DNA of 64,000 nucleotides. Origin: Saprospiraceae bacterium (GTDB lineage: Bacteria > Bacteroidota > Bacteroidia > Chitinophagales > Saprospiraceae). Of this stretch, positions 9,109 through 18,500 are shown one piece after another. The notes under the pieces are model-generated. The model saw only the letters and a program-made list of their open reading frames with translations, had not been told where the DNA came from and searched no databases. A program made the position numbers and the translations under genes. Location of the stretch: contig JADKFC010000013.1 of NCBI GenBank assembly GCA_016717655.1, forward strand, positions 62,001 through 126,000, in the 5' to 3' direction. Numbering within the stretch: the first letter of the stretch is position 1; each line of letters opens with the position of its first letter.

Positions 9109-10171
9109 CGGGTGGTGTATTGATTTTCGTAGTACGTTTGATAGGTTCCGGAGGTTACATGCTGCAACCATTCTTTGTTGTTGAGATACCAATCAATGGT
9201 AGCTTCCAAACCCTTTTCAAGGGTATACTCAGGTGTCCATCCAAGATTGTTTTTAATTTTGGTAGCATCAATGGCATACCTCAAATCATGACCGGCCCTG
9301 TCCTTTACAAAGCTGATTAGCTTTCTGCTTTCTCCTTCTGCCCTACCTAAATTTTTGTCCATGAGATCGCAAAGTTTTTCTACCAGGGCCAGATTGGATA
9401 TTTCATTATGACCTCCAATATTATAGGTTTCACCATTGACGCCCTTGTGGAAAACTACATCTATGGCTCTTGCGTGATCTTCTACGTGCAACCAGTCTCT
9501 TACATTTTCCCCTTTACCATAAATAGGCAGGGCCTTGCCATGCAAAATATTGTTGATGATCAGGGGGATCAATTTTTCAGGAAAATGATTGGGACCGTAG
9601 TTGTTGGAGCAGTTACTCAATACACAAGGCATGCCATACGTGTGGTAAAATGCCCTTACCAGATGGTCGCTTCCCGCTTTACTGGCGCTGTAAGGACTTC
9701 TGGGATCATAAGCAGTTTCTTCTGTAAAAACCCTTCTCCCATCGGCAATGAACCAAAAACTTCGTCTGTTGAAACATGATAAAATCTCTTTTCACTCATA
9801 TCATTTCCCCAATATTGTTTGGCAGCCTGAAGTAGAGTGGCAGTGCCCAACAAGTTGGTTTTTACAAATATCAAAGGGTCAACGATGGATCTGTCAACAT
9901 GCGATTCAGCAGCCAAATGAATGATGCCATTAATTTCATATTGCCTGAGTGTTTGAAGCACTTTCTCTAGATCTGTGATATCACCCTTTACAAAGTGGTA
10001 ATTTTCCTTTCCTTCAATGTCCCGCAGGTTTTCAAGATTACCTGCATAGGTCAATGCATCAAAATTAACAATCTTGTATTGTGGGTAATCTAATACCAAT
10101 TTTCGTACAACATGAGAACCTATAAACCCGGCTCCACCTGTAACTAAGATGTTTTTTTGCATGTCAGACAT
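9105..10171 (-). CDS. rfbB: dTDP-glucose 4,6-dehydratase, interrupted by a frameshift
   Basis: The N-terminal frame (from ATG 10171) has the GGAGFIGSHV Rossmann motif, AAESHVDRS and STDEVFGSL, then goes out of frame after about residue 145 and stops near 9656. The C-terminal frame (9105-9632) continues with MPCVLSNCSNNYGP, PIYGKGENVRDWLHVEDHA and GHDLRYAID. Reading the other frame between them recovers TEETAYDPRSPYSASKAGSD, which holds the catalytic Tyr-x3-Lys. The whole span is one base short of 356 codons, and the break lies in a run of five A at 9726-9730, so one base is missing there. RfbB converts dTDP-glucose to the 4-keto-6-deoxy sugar for rhamnose and related sugars. No rfbA, rfbC or rfbD is in the window. 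Confidence 0.9.
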
Positions 10172-10228
10172 TTTTATATTTTGTAAATTAATTAGTGGGA
10201 AATATGAAGCTGTAAAAATCTTGGTGAT

Positions 10229-11530
10229 TTATCTTCCTATGCTTTCATAGTGGAAGCCCAGTTTTTCCATTTCCTGAACCGAATATACATTTCGACCATC
10301 AAACACAGCGGCCTGGCTTAATTTTGATTTTATAAGATCAAAATCAGGCATCCTGAATACGCTCCACTCTGTTATTACAGCCAGGGCATCTGCACCATCA
10401 AGCGCCTCATACATATCTTCACAATATTGGACCTCAGAGGTAACTTGATTCCTGAAATTTTCCATTGCTTCTGGATCATAGGCCTTCACCTGTGCTCCTT
10501 GCTCTTGCAATTGGCGGATTAATGTAATGGCCGGAGCCTCTCTTATGTCATCCGTTTCGGGTTTAAATGCCAGTCCCCAAACTGCAATGGTCTTTCCTTT
10601 TACATCTCCCTTGAAGTAACGATTAATCTTATCAAATAATACTTCTTTTTGTTTTTCATTGACTGTCATGACTGCATCAAGGATCCTGAATTTATAATCC
10701 ACATCACCTGCTGCTTTTGATAACGCCATCACATCTTTGGGAAAACAACTTCCGCCATAGCCCACTCCTGGGAAAAGAAATCTTTTTCCAATTCTGGTAT
10801 CAGATCCCATGCCCTTTCTTACATGGTCAACGTCTGCACCCAGCCGCTCACACAAATTGGCTATTTCATTCATAAATGATATCCTGGTTGCCAAATAGGC
10901 GTTGGCTGCATATTTGGTCAGTTCAGCGCTTCTAATGTCCATTACGATAATGGGATTGCCTTGCCTCACAAAGGGTTCATACAGACGCAGCATGGTCTCT
11001 TCTGCTCTTTTAGAATTGACGCCTATTACTACTCTGTCTGGTTTCAAAAAATCATCAACCGCTACACCCTCTCTCAAAAACTCCGGATTGGAAACCACAT
11101 CAAACAAATCAGCAGACAACTTCTCTTCCAGGATGGCTTGCACTTTTTCAGCTGTGCCAACCGGGACTGTGCTTTTGTCAACAATAACCTTATAATCTTC
11201 AATCATACCGCTCAAGTCAGCCGCCACCTGCAATATGTATTTTAGGTCCGCTGAGCCATCTTCTCCCGGAGGGGTAGGCAAGGCTAAAAATATTATTTTA
11301 GCCTGCTTAATTCCTTCTTTCAAATCAGTGGTAAAACTGAGCCTGCCAGCCTTTGTGTTTCGTTCAAATAAGGTCTCTAAGCCGGGTTCATATATGGGAA
11401 CTTCCCCGTTTTGCATTCTTTGCACTTTGTGGGCATCAATGTCTATGCACACTACGTGGTTACCGGTTTCGGCAAAACAAGTTCCCGTTACCAAACCTAC
11501 ATAACCGGTACCTACTACGGCTATATTCAT
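10229..11530 (-). CDS. ugd: UDP-glucose 6-dehydrogenase (UDP-glucose/GDP-mannose dehydrogenase family)
   Basis: A 433-residue NAD-dependent sugar-nucleotide 6-dehydrogenase. It has the N-terminal Rossmann motif VGTGYVGLVTG, the middle-domain IVDKSTVPVGT, the catalytic Cys in GVGYGGSCFPKD near residue 260, and a C-terminal domain with GLAFKPETDDIREAP. It oxidises UDP-glucose to UDP-glucuronate in two NAD-dependent steps. The N-terminal pattern (PTPPGEDGSADL) looks like UDP-glucose dehydrogenase rather than WbpA-type UDP-GlcNAc dehydrogenase, so the first enzyme of the diacetamido-uronate pathway may lie elsewhere. It is the first enzyme gene after the UpxY antiterminator and its leader. No -7 box is seen directly upstream, which fits read-through from upxY. 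Confidence 0.93.
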   Translation of the reverse strand: MNIAVVGTGYVGLVTGTCFAETGNHVVCIDIDAHKVQRMQNGEVPIYEPGLETLFERNTKAGRLSFTTDLKEGIKQAKIIFLALPTPPGEDGSADLKYILQVAADLSGMIEDYKVIVDKSTVPVGTAEKVQAILEEKLSADLFDVVSNPEFLREGVAVDDFLKPDRVVIGVNSKRAEETMLRLYEPFVRQGNPIIVMDIRSAELTKYAANAYLATRISFMNEIANLCERLGADVDHVRKGMGSDTRIGKRFLFPGVGYGGSCFPKDVMALSKAAGDVDYKFRILDAVMTVNEKQKEVLFDKINRYFKGDVKGKTIAVWGLAFKPETDDIREAPAITLIRQLQEQGAQVKAYDPEAMENFRNQVTSEVQYCEDMYEALDGADALAVITEWSVFRMPDFDLIKSKLSQAAVFDGRNVYSVQEMEKLGFHYESIGR

Positions 11531-11566
11531 ATTGTATTTTGTTTAATTTTTTAAATGGCTTCGCCG

Positions 11567-11592
11567 TCCCTAAGTCGCACTACCTAGAGGGA
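11567..11592 (-). promoter_or_regulatory. Candidate leader hairpin between upxY and the polysaccharide genes
   Basis: On the minus strand, TCCCT and AGGGA arms (11588-11592 and 11567-11571) enclose a 16-base loop, CTAGGTAGTGCGACTT. It lies in the 86-base gap between the antiterminator gene and ugd, followed by a short GGC-GAA-GCC turn and an A/T-rich stretch. NusG paralogues such as RfaH recognise a hairpin (ops) in non-template DNA that contains a GGTAG core, and this loop also contains GGTAG. The recruiting role here is inferred from position and that resemblance only. Confidence 0.4.
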
Positions 11593-11616
11593 AAATAATT
11601 TCTAATCTATTGCAAT

Positions 11617-12177
11617 TCAGGCCGTTAATACTTTGGCTGAACTGGTTTTTAATAACATTTCGGTATCTATGCTGAGTTGTAGTGTTATGCCTACACTTTC
11701 CAACTCTACTATAAAACTTTTTTTGCCGTTTTGTCTGATCAACCTGCCTTGTAAGCCAGCCAGATTTCCCTTACGGATGGCTACCTTGTCTCCCAGATGT
11801 AGATTTGCACTGCAATTTTCTATCTCTACTTCAAGACCTTCTATTCTTTTTAATACATTGATTTCATCTTCTTTGATGATCGAAGGCTGTCCTCTTTCAG
11901 ATATGATCTTCACCACACGTTCTGTTTCCAAAACAGAAATACATTGATTCCGCCTGATTTTTACAAATAAATAACACCCAATCATGGGAACCTGGTAAGT
12001 CTTTAACTTTCTGAGGTATCTCTTGGTCTTACTCACCAGGGGCAGGTAGACTTCTATGTTCTTTTTGCGCAGTTGACTGGCTACCAGCTTTTCACTTCTA
12101 AAGGAGGTATAAACAGCATACCAGCTGCAGGCATCCTTATCCGGACAATTTCTCAGTAGGGTCATAGTATTTTTCAT
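11617..12177 (-). CDS. UpxY-type transcription antiterminator (NusG paralogue)
   Basis: About 186 residues with NusG-like architecture. The N-terminal NGN domain begins at SWYAVYTSFRSEKLVASQL and continues through VEVYLPL-like and GCYLFVKI segments. The C-terminal KOW domain has LHLGDKVAIRKGNLAGLQG near residue 130. In Bacteroides, UpxY proteins bind RNA polymerase and prevent premature termination in the untranslated leader of their own capsule operon. Here the gene directly precedes ugd and the sugar-nucleotide genes, which suggests the same job. The ATG at 12177 shares its A with the upstream stop (TGATG); a TTG one codon earlier is less likely. No UpxZ-type inhibitor gene follows. Confidence 0.88.
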   Translation of the reverse strand: MKNTMTLLRNCPDKDACSWYAVYTSFRSEKLVASQLRKKNIEVYLPLVSKTKRYLRKLKTYQVPMIGCYLFVKIRRNQCISVLETERVVKIISERGQPSIIKEDEINVLKRIEGLEVEIENCSANLHLGDKVAIRKGNLAGLQGRLIRQNGKKSFIVELESVGITLQLSIDTEMLLKTSSAKVLTA

Positions 12178-12713
12178 CAAGCGTCTTTTTCCCAGATTAA
12201 CAAAGCATTCTGATCGCCGATTACTTCATCTGCAAAAACCGGGTCGGCACCACTATAAACAACATAGCGGATCTTTCTGGATATCAATTTTTCGGCTTTT
12301 TCGATAAGGGTGATTAGGTACTCAATGTTCACCTCGCCCACAAATACCAAATCGATGATTTTACTATCCACTCCTCTTGCCAACGCGCCGGTAATAAAAA
12401 CCTGCTCTACATTGCCCAGTCTTTCTATGATGTTTTCAATGATCTGATCAATGCCCAGCTGTTTGCGCAAAATGTTATGCACCTCATTGTATAGAGGATG
12501 CTGGGTATTGGCCTGAAAATATTTGCGATTGCCGGAAGTAAAGGAACTGAGCATGCCCGCTTCTTCAAAACGATTGAGCTCTACCCTGATGGCATTGGAT
12601 GATTCACCGAATTCCGACTCCAGACTCCGCAGGTAGGACTTGTTATTGCTGTTAAGAAAAAACTTAAGCAACAACTTGATTCTCGTTTTGGATGAAATCA
12701 GTGCCTCTATCAT
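12177..12713 (-). CDS. Winged-helix protein with degenerate nucleotidyltransferase-like domain
   Basis: About 178 residues starting at ATG 12713; the open frame reaches a TTG at 12737, but that codon overlaps a -7 box. Residues ~1-75 look like a winged helix-turn-helix (SYLRSLESEFGESSNAIRVE, then EEAGML and a basic wing). The C-terminal ~90 residues resemble a minimal nucleotidyltransferase: FITGALARGVDSKIIDLVF aligns with the usual G-S-x-ARG...D-x-D signature. The Ser is Ala and the first Asp is Ile, so catalysis is doubtful. It is the first gene of the polysaccharide transcript and is coupled to upxY. I infer a DNA-binding regulator; its ligand is unknown. Confidence 0.72.
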   Translation of the reverse strand: MIEALISSKTRIKLLLKFFLNSNNKSYLRSLESEFGESSNAIRVELNRFEEAGMLSSFTSGNRKYFQANTQHPLYNEVHNILRKQLGIDQIIENIIERLGNVEQVFITGALARGVDSKIIDLVFVGEVNIEYLITLIEKAEKLISRKIRYVVYSGADPVFADEVIGDQNALLIWEKDA

Positions 12714-12734
12714 TGTTTGAGTAAAATAATTACT

Positions 12735-12742
12735 CAAAAATA
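12735..12742 (-). promoter_or_regulatory. -7 promoter box of the polysaccharide operon
   Basis: Minus-strand TATTTTTG matches the Bacteroidota -7 consensus TAnnTTTG and sits 21 bases upstream of ATG 12713. No convincing -33 TTG is seen at the usual spacing. It would drive the winged-helix gene, upxY and the genes beyond. Confidence 0.45.
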
Positions 12743-12790
12743 AGTGATTTTTGCAGGAAAGTGGTTAAAAAAACTGAAAAAAAAAGTTAA

Positions 12791-15595
12791 TTAATCAACA
12801 CTCCTAATCAATAGGATGAGCGATAGGATCGCTGTGGCTTGCGCAATGCTGTCTTTCAGCACATCACCCCAGTTGATGTCTTTTTCTTCTTTTTTCTCCT
12901 CTTCTGTTTTCTTCTTTTTATAGGGTACGTTGATGGTTGACCCTTCTTTTACTTCGGGGAATTTTTTATAAAAAATCCTGTTTCTTACTTTTTCAACCCT
13001 GCCGTTTTTGTGTTCTACGGTAATTCGATTGATATCACCATTTTCATCAATTCCACCCGCGTAGTTGTTGATATAATACAAGGCATCTTTACCTTCCTCG
13101 AAGGCAATGTTGATCTTGCCATTCTCCAAAAGACGGCTGCCATACAACTCATCATAGTTGGTGGCTCCAACTATGGAAACAATATTGTCCTGCTTGGGAA
13201 TGGTAATCACATCGTCTGCCCTAAGGATGATATTTTGTGAACTATTGTCCTTTTCCATAGCTGTTTTTAAGTTGACCACCACGTTCCCGGTATTGCCATC
13301 CAATCTAAACAAACTGGCACCCTCAATATAGGCCTCATTGGTTAGACCCCCAGCCATTTCAATCAGATCTGTGAGTCGCATATTTTCTTTTAACAAAGAA
13401 TAAATGCCCGGATATACCACTTCTCCTTCAATTATGACGTTGCGCAAGGGTTCAAATTCGGGGGCATATCGGATATATATCTGGTCAAAGGGTAATAACA
13501 TATAGTCTTTGACAGAATTTAGGGAAAGATCATTTTTCAGGTCTATTCTTTTGGCAAGGGTTGTGGTTCTTCTTTCATTGCCAAAATCTAATCTGAATAC
13601 ATCTATTCTATTGGGTGATGCCTCCTGCTTCAAACCTCCACTCAACAAAATGGCGTCTTTGAGGGTCAAGGTTGGGTTATACACAAATTCACCCGGCCTC
13701 CTTACTGCACCCCCAACTTTTATAAACGCTTTATCTGCAAAATCAGCTGTTTTATATACAAATATACTATCGTATGGACTCAGCTCAATATCGGTGGAGA
13801 GATCACTTTTGGTGCTAAGCCCATTCAGGTCGATATAATAATATTCCTGGGTCAATTCATCTCCTCTTTTGCGGAATAAATAGGCAAATTCGGCTGCGTC
13901 CTCTCTAATGCCACCGGCTAAAAATAAGGCATCACTTACCTTCATGTTGCCCCTCTCTCCAAGGGCAAACTTGACAGGATTTCTGACAGCACCATCTACA
14001 ATCACCTTATAACTCTCAGCAAAATCAGATAGAGCCCTTACTGTAAGCACATCTCCTTTTCTCAACTCCATATTAGCCGGACTCGCTGGATTTAAAATCG
14101 CTTCTTTAATGTTGACAATTTCATATCGTACGGTTTTCTGATCCTCATTAAATCTCCTGAGATAGGCTGTCTCCTGAATGGCATTCTCTCTGATCACCGA
14201 TCTTTGAATGAGGTCATTGATTTTCATTCCCTGAACAAAGGCATATTCTCCGGTATCTCTTACCGCACCATAAATAGACACTTTATTTTCAAAGCCCTTT
14301 TCTATTTCTCCAACCCGTACTTCGTCACCGTGCTTTAGTACAAAGTCTTTTTTTTGTGTTTCAAGCTCACTCAGGTCTACATTTAATATTACCTCTGCAT
14401 CGTTTTCGAATCGTTTGACCTGCACATTTCTTTTCAAGGCTCCTGCTTTGATGCCTCCTGCATATTTTAGCAGGTGATTGAGGTTTTCTTCAGGCAACAA
14501 TTCATATTGCATGGGGCGGTTGATTCCTCCTTTGATAGAAATCAACTTTTGGGCAATAGGCACCTGGATGTAGTCATTGTCCTGCAAATAGAACTCCTGA
14601 GATACTACCGGATTGTTTAAAAACTGATAAACATCTATGTTTTTAGGTGCTTTGCCCGGCCTCAGCAACTTTATTTGCCTTACGCTTCCCAGGTCACCAG
14701 GGCCTCCGGCCGCTACCAGGGCATTAAACGCTGTATTGACAGCCGAAATGTTGAAACTGCCGTTGTTAAATACCTCTCCAAAAATATTGACATTAATAGT
14801 TCTGGCGGTAGTTACCGAAAGTTTAAAGTTGTCAGGTGAGAAAAGGTAGTAGTTTCTGAAGTTGCGCTTCAACATTCTTTCAGCGTCATCTATGGTCAGG
14901 CCGGCTACAAAATAACGCGGCAACCGATCCGGTTGGATATACCCTTCTCTTGACACTTCCAGCGAAATATTGGCCTGCGAAACATCAAAAATGGAAATGG
15001 CCAACACATCTCCCGCACCCAAAACATAAGATCTGGGTGGCTTGGTTTCATCTGATGTTCGGTAAAGTTTTAGGCTGTTGTCTCTAAACAACTGCTGACC
15101 ATACGTTTTTGCTTCCGGCAGCTTTTCCTTTTGTTTTTCCTGCAAGTTTTCGGATACTGCTTCTTCCAGGCTTGCTCCCCGCTCAACGGCTTTTTTAATG
15201 TCAGTTCCTGATTTATTCGACATTTTGGCATCTTCTGCCGCTTTGTCCTTGATCGTGTCCGCCTTTATTTCATCTTCTTTCGTTTTGGGTGTTTTCTGTT
15301 TTTCACCTTCTAATTTCTGTTTTTCTTCTTTTTTATTCTCTTTTTCCAGCTTCTCCAGGGCGTCTTTTACCTCTCTTTCAATGCGAAGTAGCTCCTGGGT
15401 GTTATTAGGGTCAATATTGTCAAGATTTATCCCCCTTCTCAACATTTCTGCCCTGAACTGAGCCTCAGGAATACCTCGTCTGGCCAGCTCTTCCCGGGCC
15501 GCAGATTCACTGACTACCTGAGCATTAATATATAATGAACTGAATATCAGCAATATTACAGCAACTATTTTCATTTTTAAGCCTTGACGTTTCAT
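12791..15595 (-). CDS. SLBB-domain polysaccharide export protein (Wza-related, large)
   Basis: A 934-residue envelope protein. A signal peptide (KIVAVILLIFSSLYINAQ) is followed by a charged Lys/Glu-rich coiled region (about residues 85-170). A polysaccharide export domain starts at YVLGAGDVLAISIFDVS near residue 190. Several SLBB repeats follow (VFNNGSFNIS, IYGAVRDTGEYAF, VGGAVRRPGEFVY, IEGEVVYPGIYSL and similar), and a C-terminal hydrophobic helix (ATAILSLILLI). It is more than twice the length of E. coli Wza because of the extra SLBB repeats, common in Bacteroidota. It likely forms the outer-membrane/periplasmic conduit for capsule or exopolysaccharide. Its ATG overlaps the metH stop by 4 bases (ATGA). 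Confidence 0.9.
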   Translation of the reverse strand: MKRQGLKMKIVAVILLIFSSLYINAQVVSESAAREELARRGIPEAQFRAEMLRRGINLDNIDPNNTQELLRIEREVKDALEKLEKENKKEEKQKLEGEKQKTPKTKEDEIKADTIKDKAAEDAKMSNKSGTDIKKAVERGASLEEAVSENLQEKQKEKLPEAKTYGQQLFRDNSLKLYRTSDETKPPRSYVLGAGDVLAISIFDVSQANISLEVSREGYIQPDRLPRYFVAGLTIDDAERMLKRNFRNYYLFSPDNFKLSVTTARTINVNIFGEVFNNGSFNISAVNTAFNALVAAGGPGDLGSVRQIKLLRPGKAPKNIDVYQFLNNPVVSQEFYLQDNDYIQVPIAQKLISIKGGINRPMQYELLPEENLNHLLKYAGGIKAGALKRNVQVKRFENDAEVILNVDLSELETQKKDFVLKHGDEVRVGEIEKGFENKVSIYGAVRDTGEYAFVQGMKINDLIQRSVIRENAIQETAYLRRFNEDQKTVRYEIVNIKEAILNPASPANMELRKGDVLTVRALSDFAESYKVIVDGAVRNPVKFALGERGNMKVSDALFLAGGIREDAAEFAYLFRKRGDELTQEYYYIDLNGLSTKSDLSTDIELSPYDSIFVYKTADFADKAFIKVGGAVRRPGEFVYNPTLTLKDAILLSGGLKQEASPNRIDVFRLDFGNERRTTTLAKRIDLKNDLSLNSVKDYMLLPFDQIYIRYAPEFEPLRNVIIEGEVVYPGIYSLLKENMRLTDLIEMAGGLTNEAYIEGASLFRLDGNTGNVVVNLKTAMEKDNSSQNIILRADDVITIPKQDNIVSIVGATNYDELYGSRLLENGKINIAFEEGKDALYYINNYAGGIDENGDINRITVEHKNGRVEKVRNRIFYKKFPEVKEGSTINVPYKKKKTEEEKKEEKDINWGDVLKDSIAQATAILSLILLIRSVD

Positions 15596-18500
15596 TCAAA
15601 TGATTTATAATTCAAATTCGGTGCCAACCATCGTTCGATTTCCTCGATCGGCCAACCTTTTGAGGCTGCCAAATGGGCTACCTGGTCTTTTCCAATAGCC
15701 CCTAAGCCAAAATATTTGGACTCAGGATGACTGAAATAGAAGCCGCTGACACTCGATACCGGATACATAGCCTTACTTTCTGTAAGTGTTATGCCGGCAT
15801 TGGTTTCAACGTCCAATACTTCCCAAATTGTATCTTTTTGGGTGTGATCCGGACAAGCGGGGTATCCGGGAGCCGGCCTTATGCCCTGATAACTTTCTCT
15901 GATCCTTTCTTCATTGTTTAGGTGCTCGTCTTTGGCATAAGCCCAATATTCTTTCCTCACTTTTTCATGCAGGTATTCCGCCGCCGCCTCTGCCAATCGG
16001 TCTGCCAGAGATTTTAATAAAATGGCGTTGTAATCATCGTGATCGGCCTCATATTTTTCAATATGTTTTTCGATGCCATGCCCTGCTGTTACCGCAAAAA
16101 AGCCGATGTAGTCAAGCAATCCACTATCCTTGGGGGCAATAAAATCACTGAGGCACAAATAAGGAAGTCCGTCCGCCTTTTTGCGTTGCTGTCTTAAAAA
16201 ATGCAAGCTACACTTTTCTGATTTGGCTTCCTGGTTGTCCCACACAATCACCTCATTACCTACTGAATTGGCCGGAAAAATGCCATATACCACCTTTGCA
16301 CGCAACCATCCTTCTTTAGATATGGTTTCCAACATGGCTTTTGCATTTTCAAACAATTCAGTGGCTTCCTTTCCTACCACCTGGTCATTCAGGATGGCAG
16401 GGTATTTTCCGGCCAACTGCCAGGATTGAAAAAAGGGAGTCCAATCAATATAGGGTATCAAGGATGCTACCTCAATTTCTTCTGCATTAACACCGGTCTT
16501 TTGGGGAACAGTTGTTTTATAGTCCTTCCAATTGATTTTTACACCCTGGCTATTCGCCTCTTCCAATCCGATGTAGTTTTTGTCATACTTTCCAGAGGCT
16601 CTTTGCTCTCGGATCGAAGCGTATTCAGATTTAAATTGTTGGACAAAGGCTGCTGTCAGGCCTTCTTCGCCCGACAATAAATTTCCTGCTACCGTAACAC
16701 TCCTGCTGGCATCCAAAACATGAATAACAGGGCCTTCATATTCAGTATCAATTTTTAATGCTGTGTGGGTCTTGGAGGTGGTTGCTCCTCCTATCAGAAG
16801 TGGTAGTTTTAGGCCCATTCGTTGCATTTCTCTGGCTACACCCGACATTTCTTCGAGTGATGGAGTGATTAAGCCACTCAAACCAATCATGTCTACCTTG
16901 TTTTTTATGGCCTCTTCCAAAATGCGGGCGGTGGGCACCATTACTCCCAAATCGATGATCTCATAGGCATTGCACGCCAACACTACTCCAACGATGTTTT
17001 TGCCAATGTCATGCACATCTCCTTTCACAGTAGCCATCAGGATTTTCCCTTTTGAGGTGCTCGCGTTGTCTTTTTTCTCTGCTTCTATATAAGGGGTCAG
17101 ATAGGCTACCGCCTGTTTCATAACCCTGGCACTTTTAACTACCTGGGGCAAAAACATTTTCCCGCTGCCAAACAAATCACCAACCACATTCATGCCATCC
17201 ATGAGCGGACCTTCGATGATTTTTAATGAGGCTGTATATTCCGATCTTGCCTCTTCCACATCTTCTTCGATATGGGAGGTGATTCCTTTTACCAGTGCAT
17301 GGGTAATTCTTTCCTGAACGGTTCCATTTCTCCAGGCCTCATCTTTTTGAATAACCTTACCCCCACCTTTAATATTTTCTGCATAAGTGATCAGACCCTC
17401 TGTTGCACCCTCGTTTCTGTTGAAGAGTACGTCTTCTACTTTTACCAGCAACTCCGGTTCTACTTCTTCATACACTTCGATCATACCTGCATTGACAATG
17501 CCCATGTCCATGCCTGCTTTTATGGCGTGGTATAAAAAGGCTGTGTGCATGGCCTCCCTGACTTTATCGTTGCCCCTGAATGAAAATGAGATATTGCTCA
17601 CCCCACCACTTATTTTAACACCCGGACAAAGGGCCTTGATCTGACGGCATGCCTCGATAAAGTAAAGTGCATACTCATTGTGTTCCTTGATTCCGGTAGC
17701 CACCGCAAAAATATTGGGATCAAAAATGATGTCGGTGGCTTCCATTCCCACTTCATCTACCAATATATCATATGCCCGTTTACAAATCGACACCTTTCTT
17801 TCTATGGTATCTGCCTGTCCGGCTTCGTCAAAAGCCATCACAACTACGGCAGCACCGTATTTATGGGCAAGCCGGGCATGGTGCACAAAAGACTCTTTGC
17901 CCTCTTTGAGTGAAATGGAATTGATGATGCACTTGCCCTGCACACATTTGAGTCCTGCTTCTATTACGGTCCATTTACTGCTGTCTATCATCACAGGCAC
18001 CCTGGCAATATCGGGTTCAGCCATTACCAGGTGTAAAAAGGTCTCCATGGCCTTTTCACTGTCCAGCAAGGCCTCGTCCATGTTGACGTCTATAATTTGT
18101 GCTCCGGCCTCTACCTGCTGCCGGGCTACAACCAGGGCCTCCGGATACTTTCCTTCCAGCACCAATCGGGCAAACATCTTACTTCCGGTTACGTTGGTAC
18201 GCTCTCCAATATTGATAAAATTAAGGTCGGGCCTTACCACCAAAGCCTCTAAGCCTGAATAGGCGGATAATTTTTCCAGTTTAGGCAGGCTCCTCGCAGG
18301 CAAGTCTTGTACTGCATCTGCCATTGCCCTGATGTGGTCAGGGGTAGTTCCACAACAACCACCTACTATGTTAACATAGTTGCTTTGCACAAAGTCCCGG
18401 ATGTAGTTTTTCATTTCCTCCGGACTTTGATCATAGGCGCCCAACTCATTGGGAAGGCCCGCATTGGGATAAGCACTAATATAAAATTGACTGATATCTG

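Noticed and set aside
17678..18262. 194-codon plus-strand ORF opposite metH
   Set aside because: Antisense to a highly conserved gene; Ser/Pro/Ala-rich composition typical of shadow frames; no promoter or ribosome-binding site.
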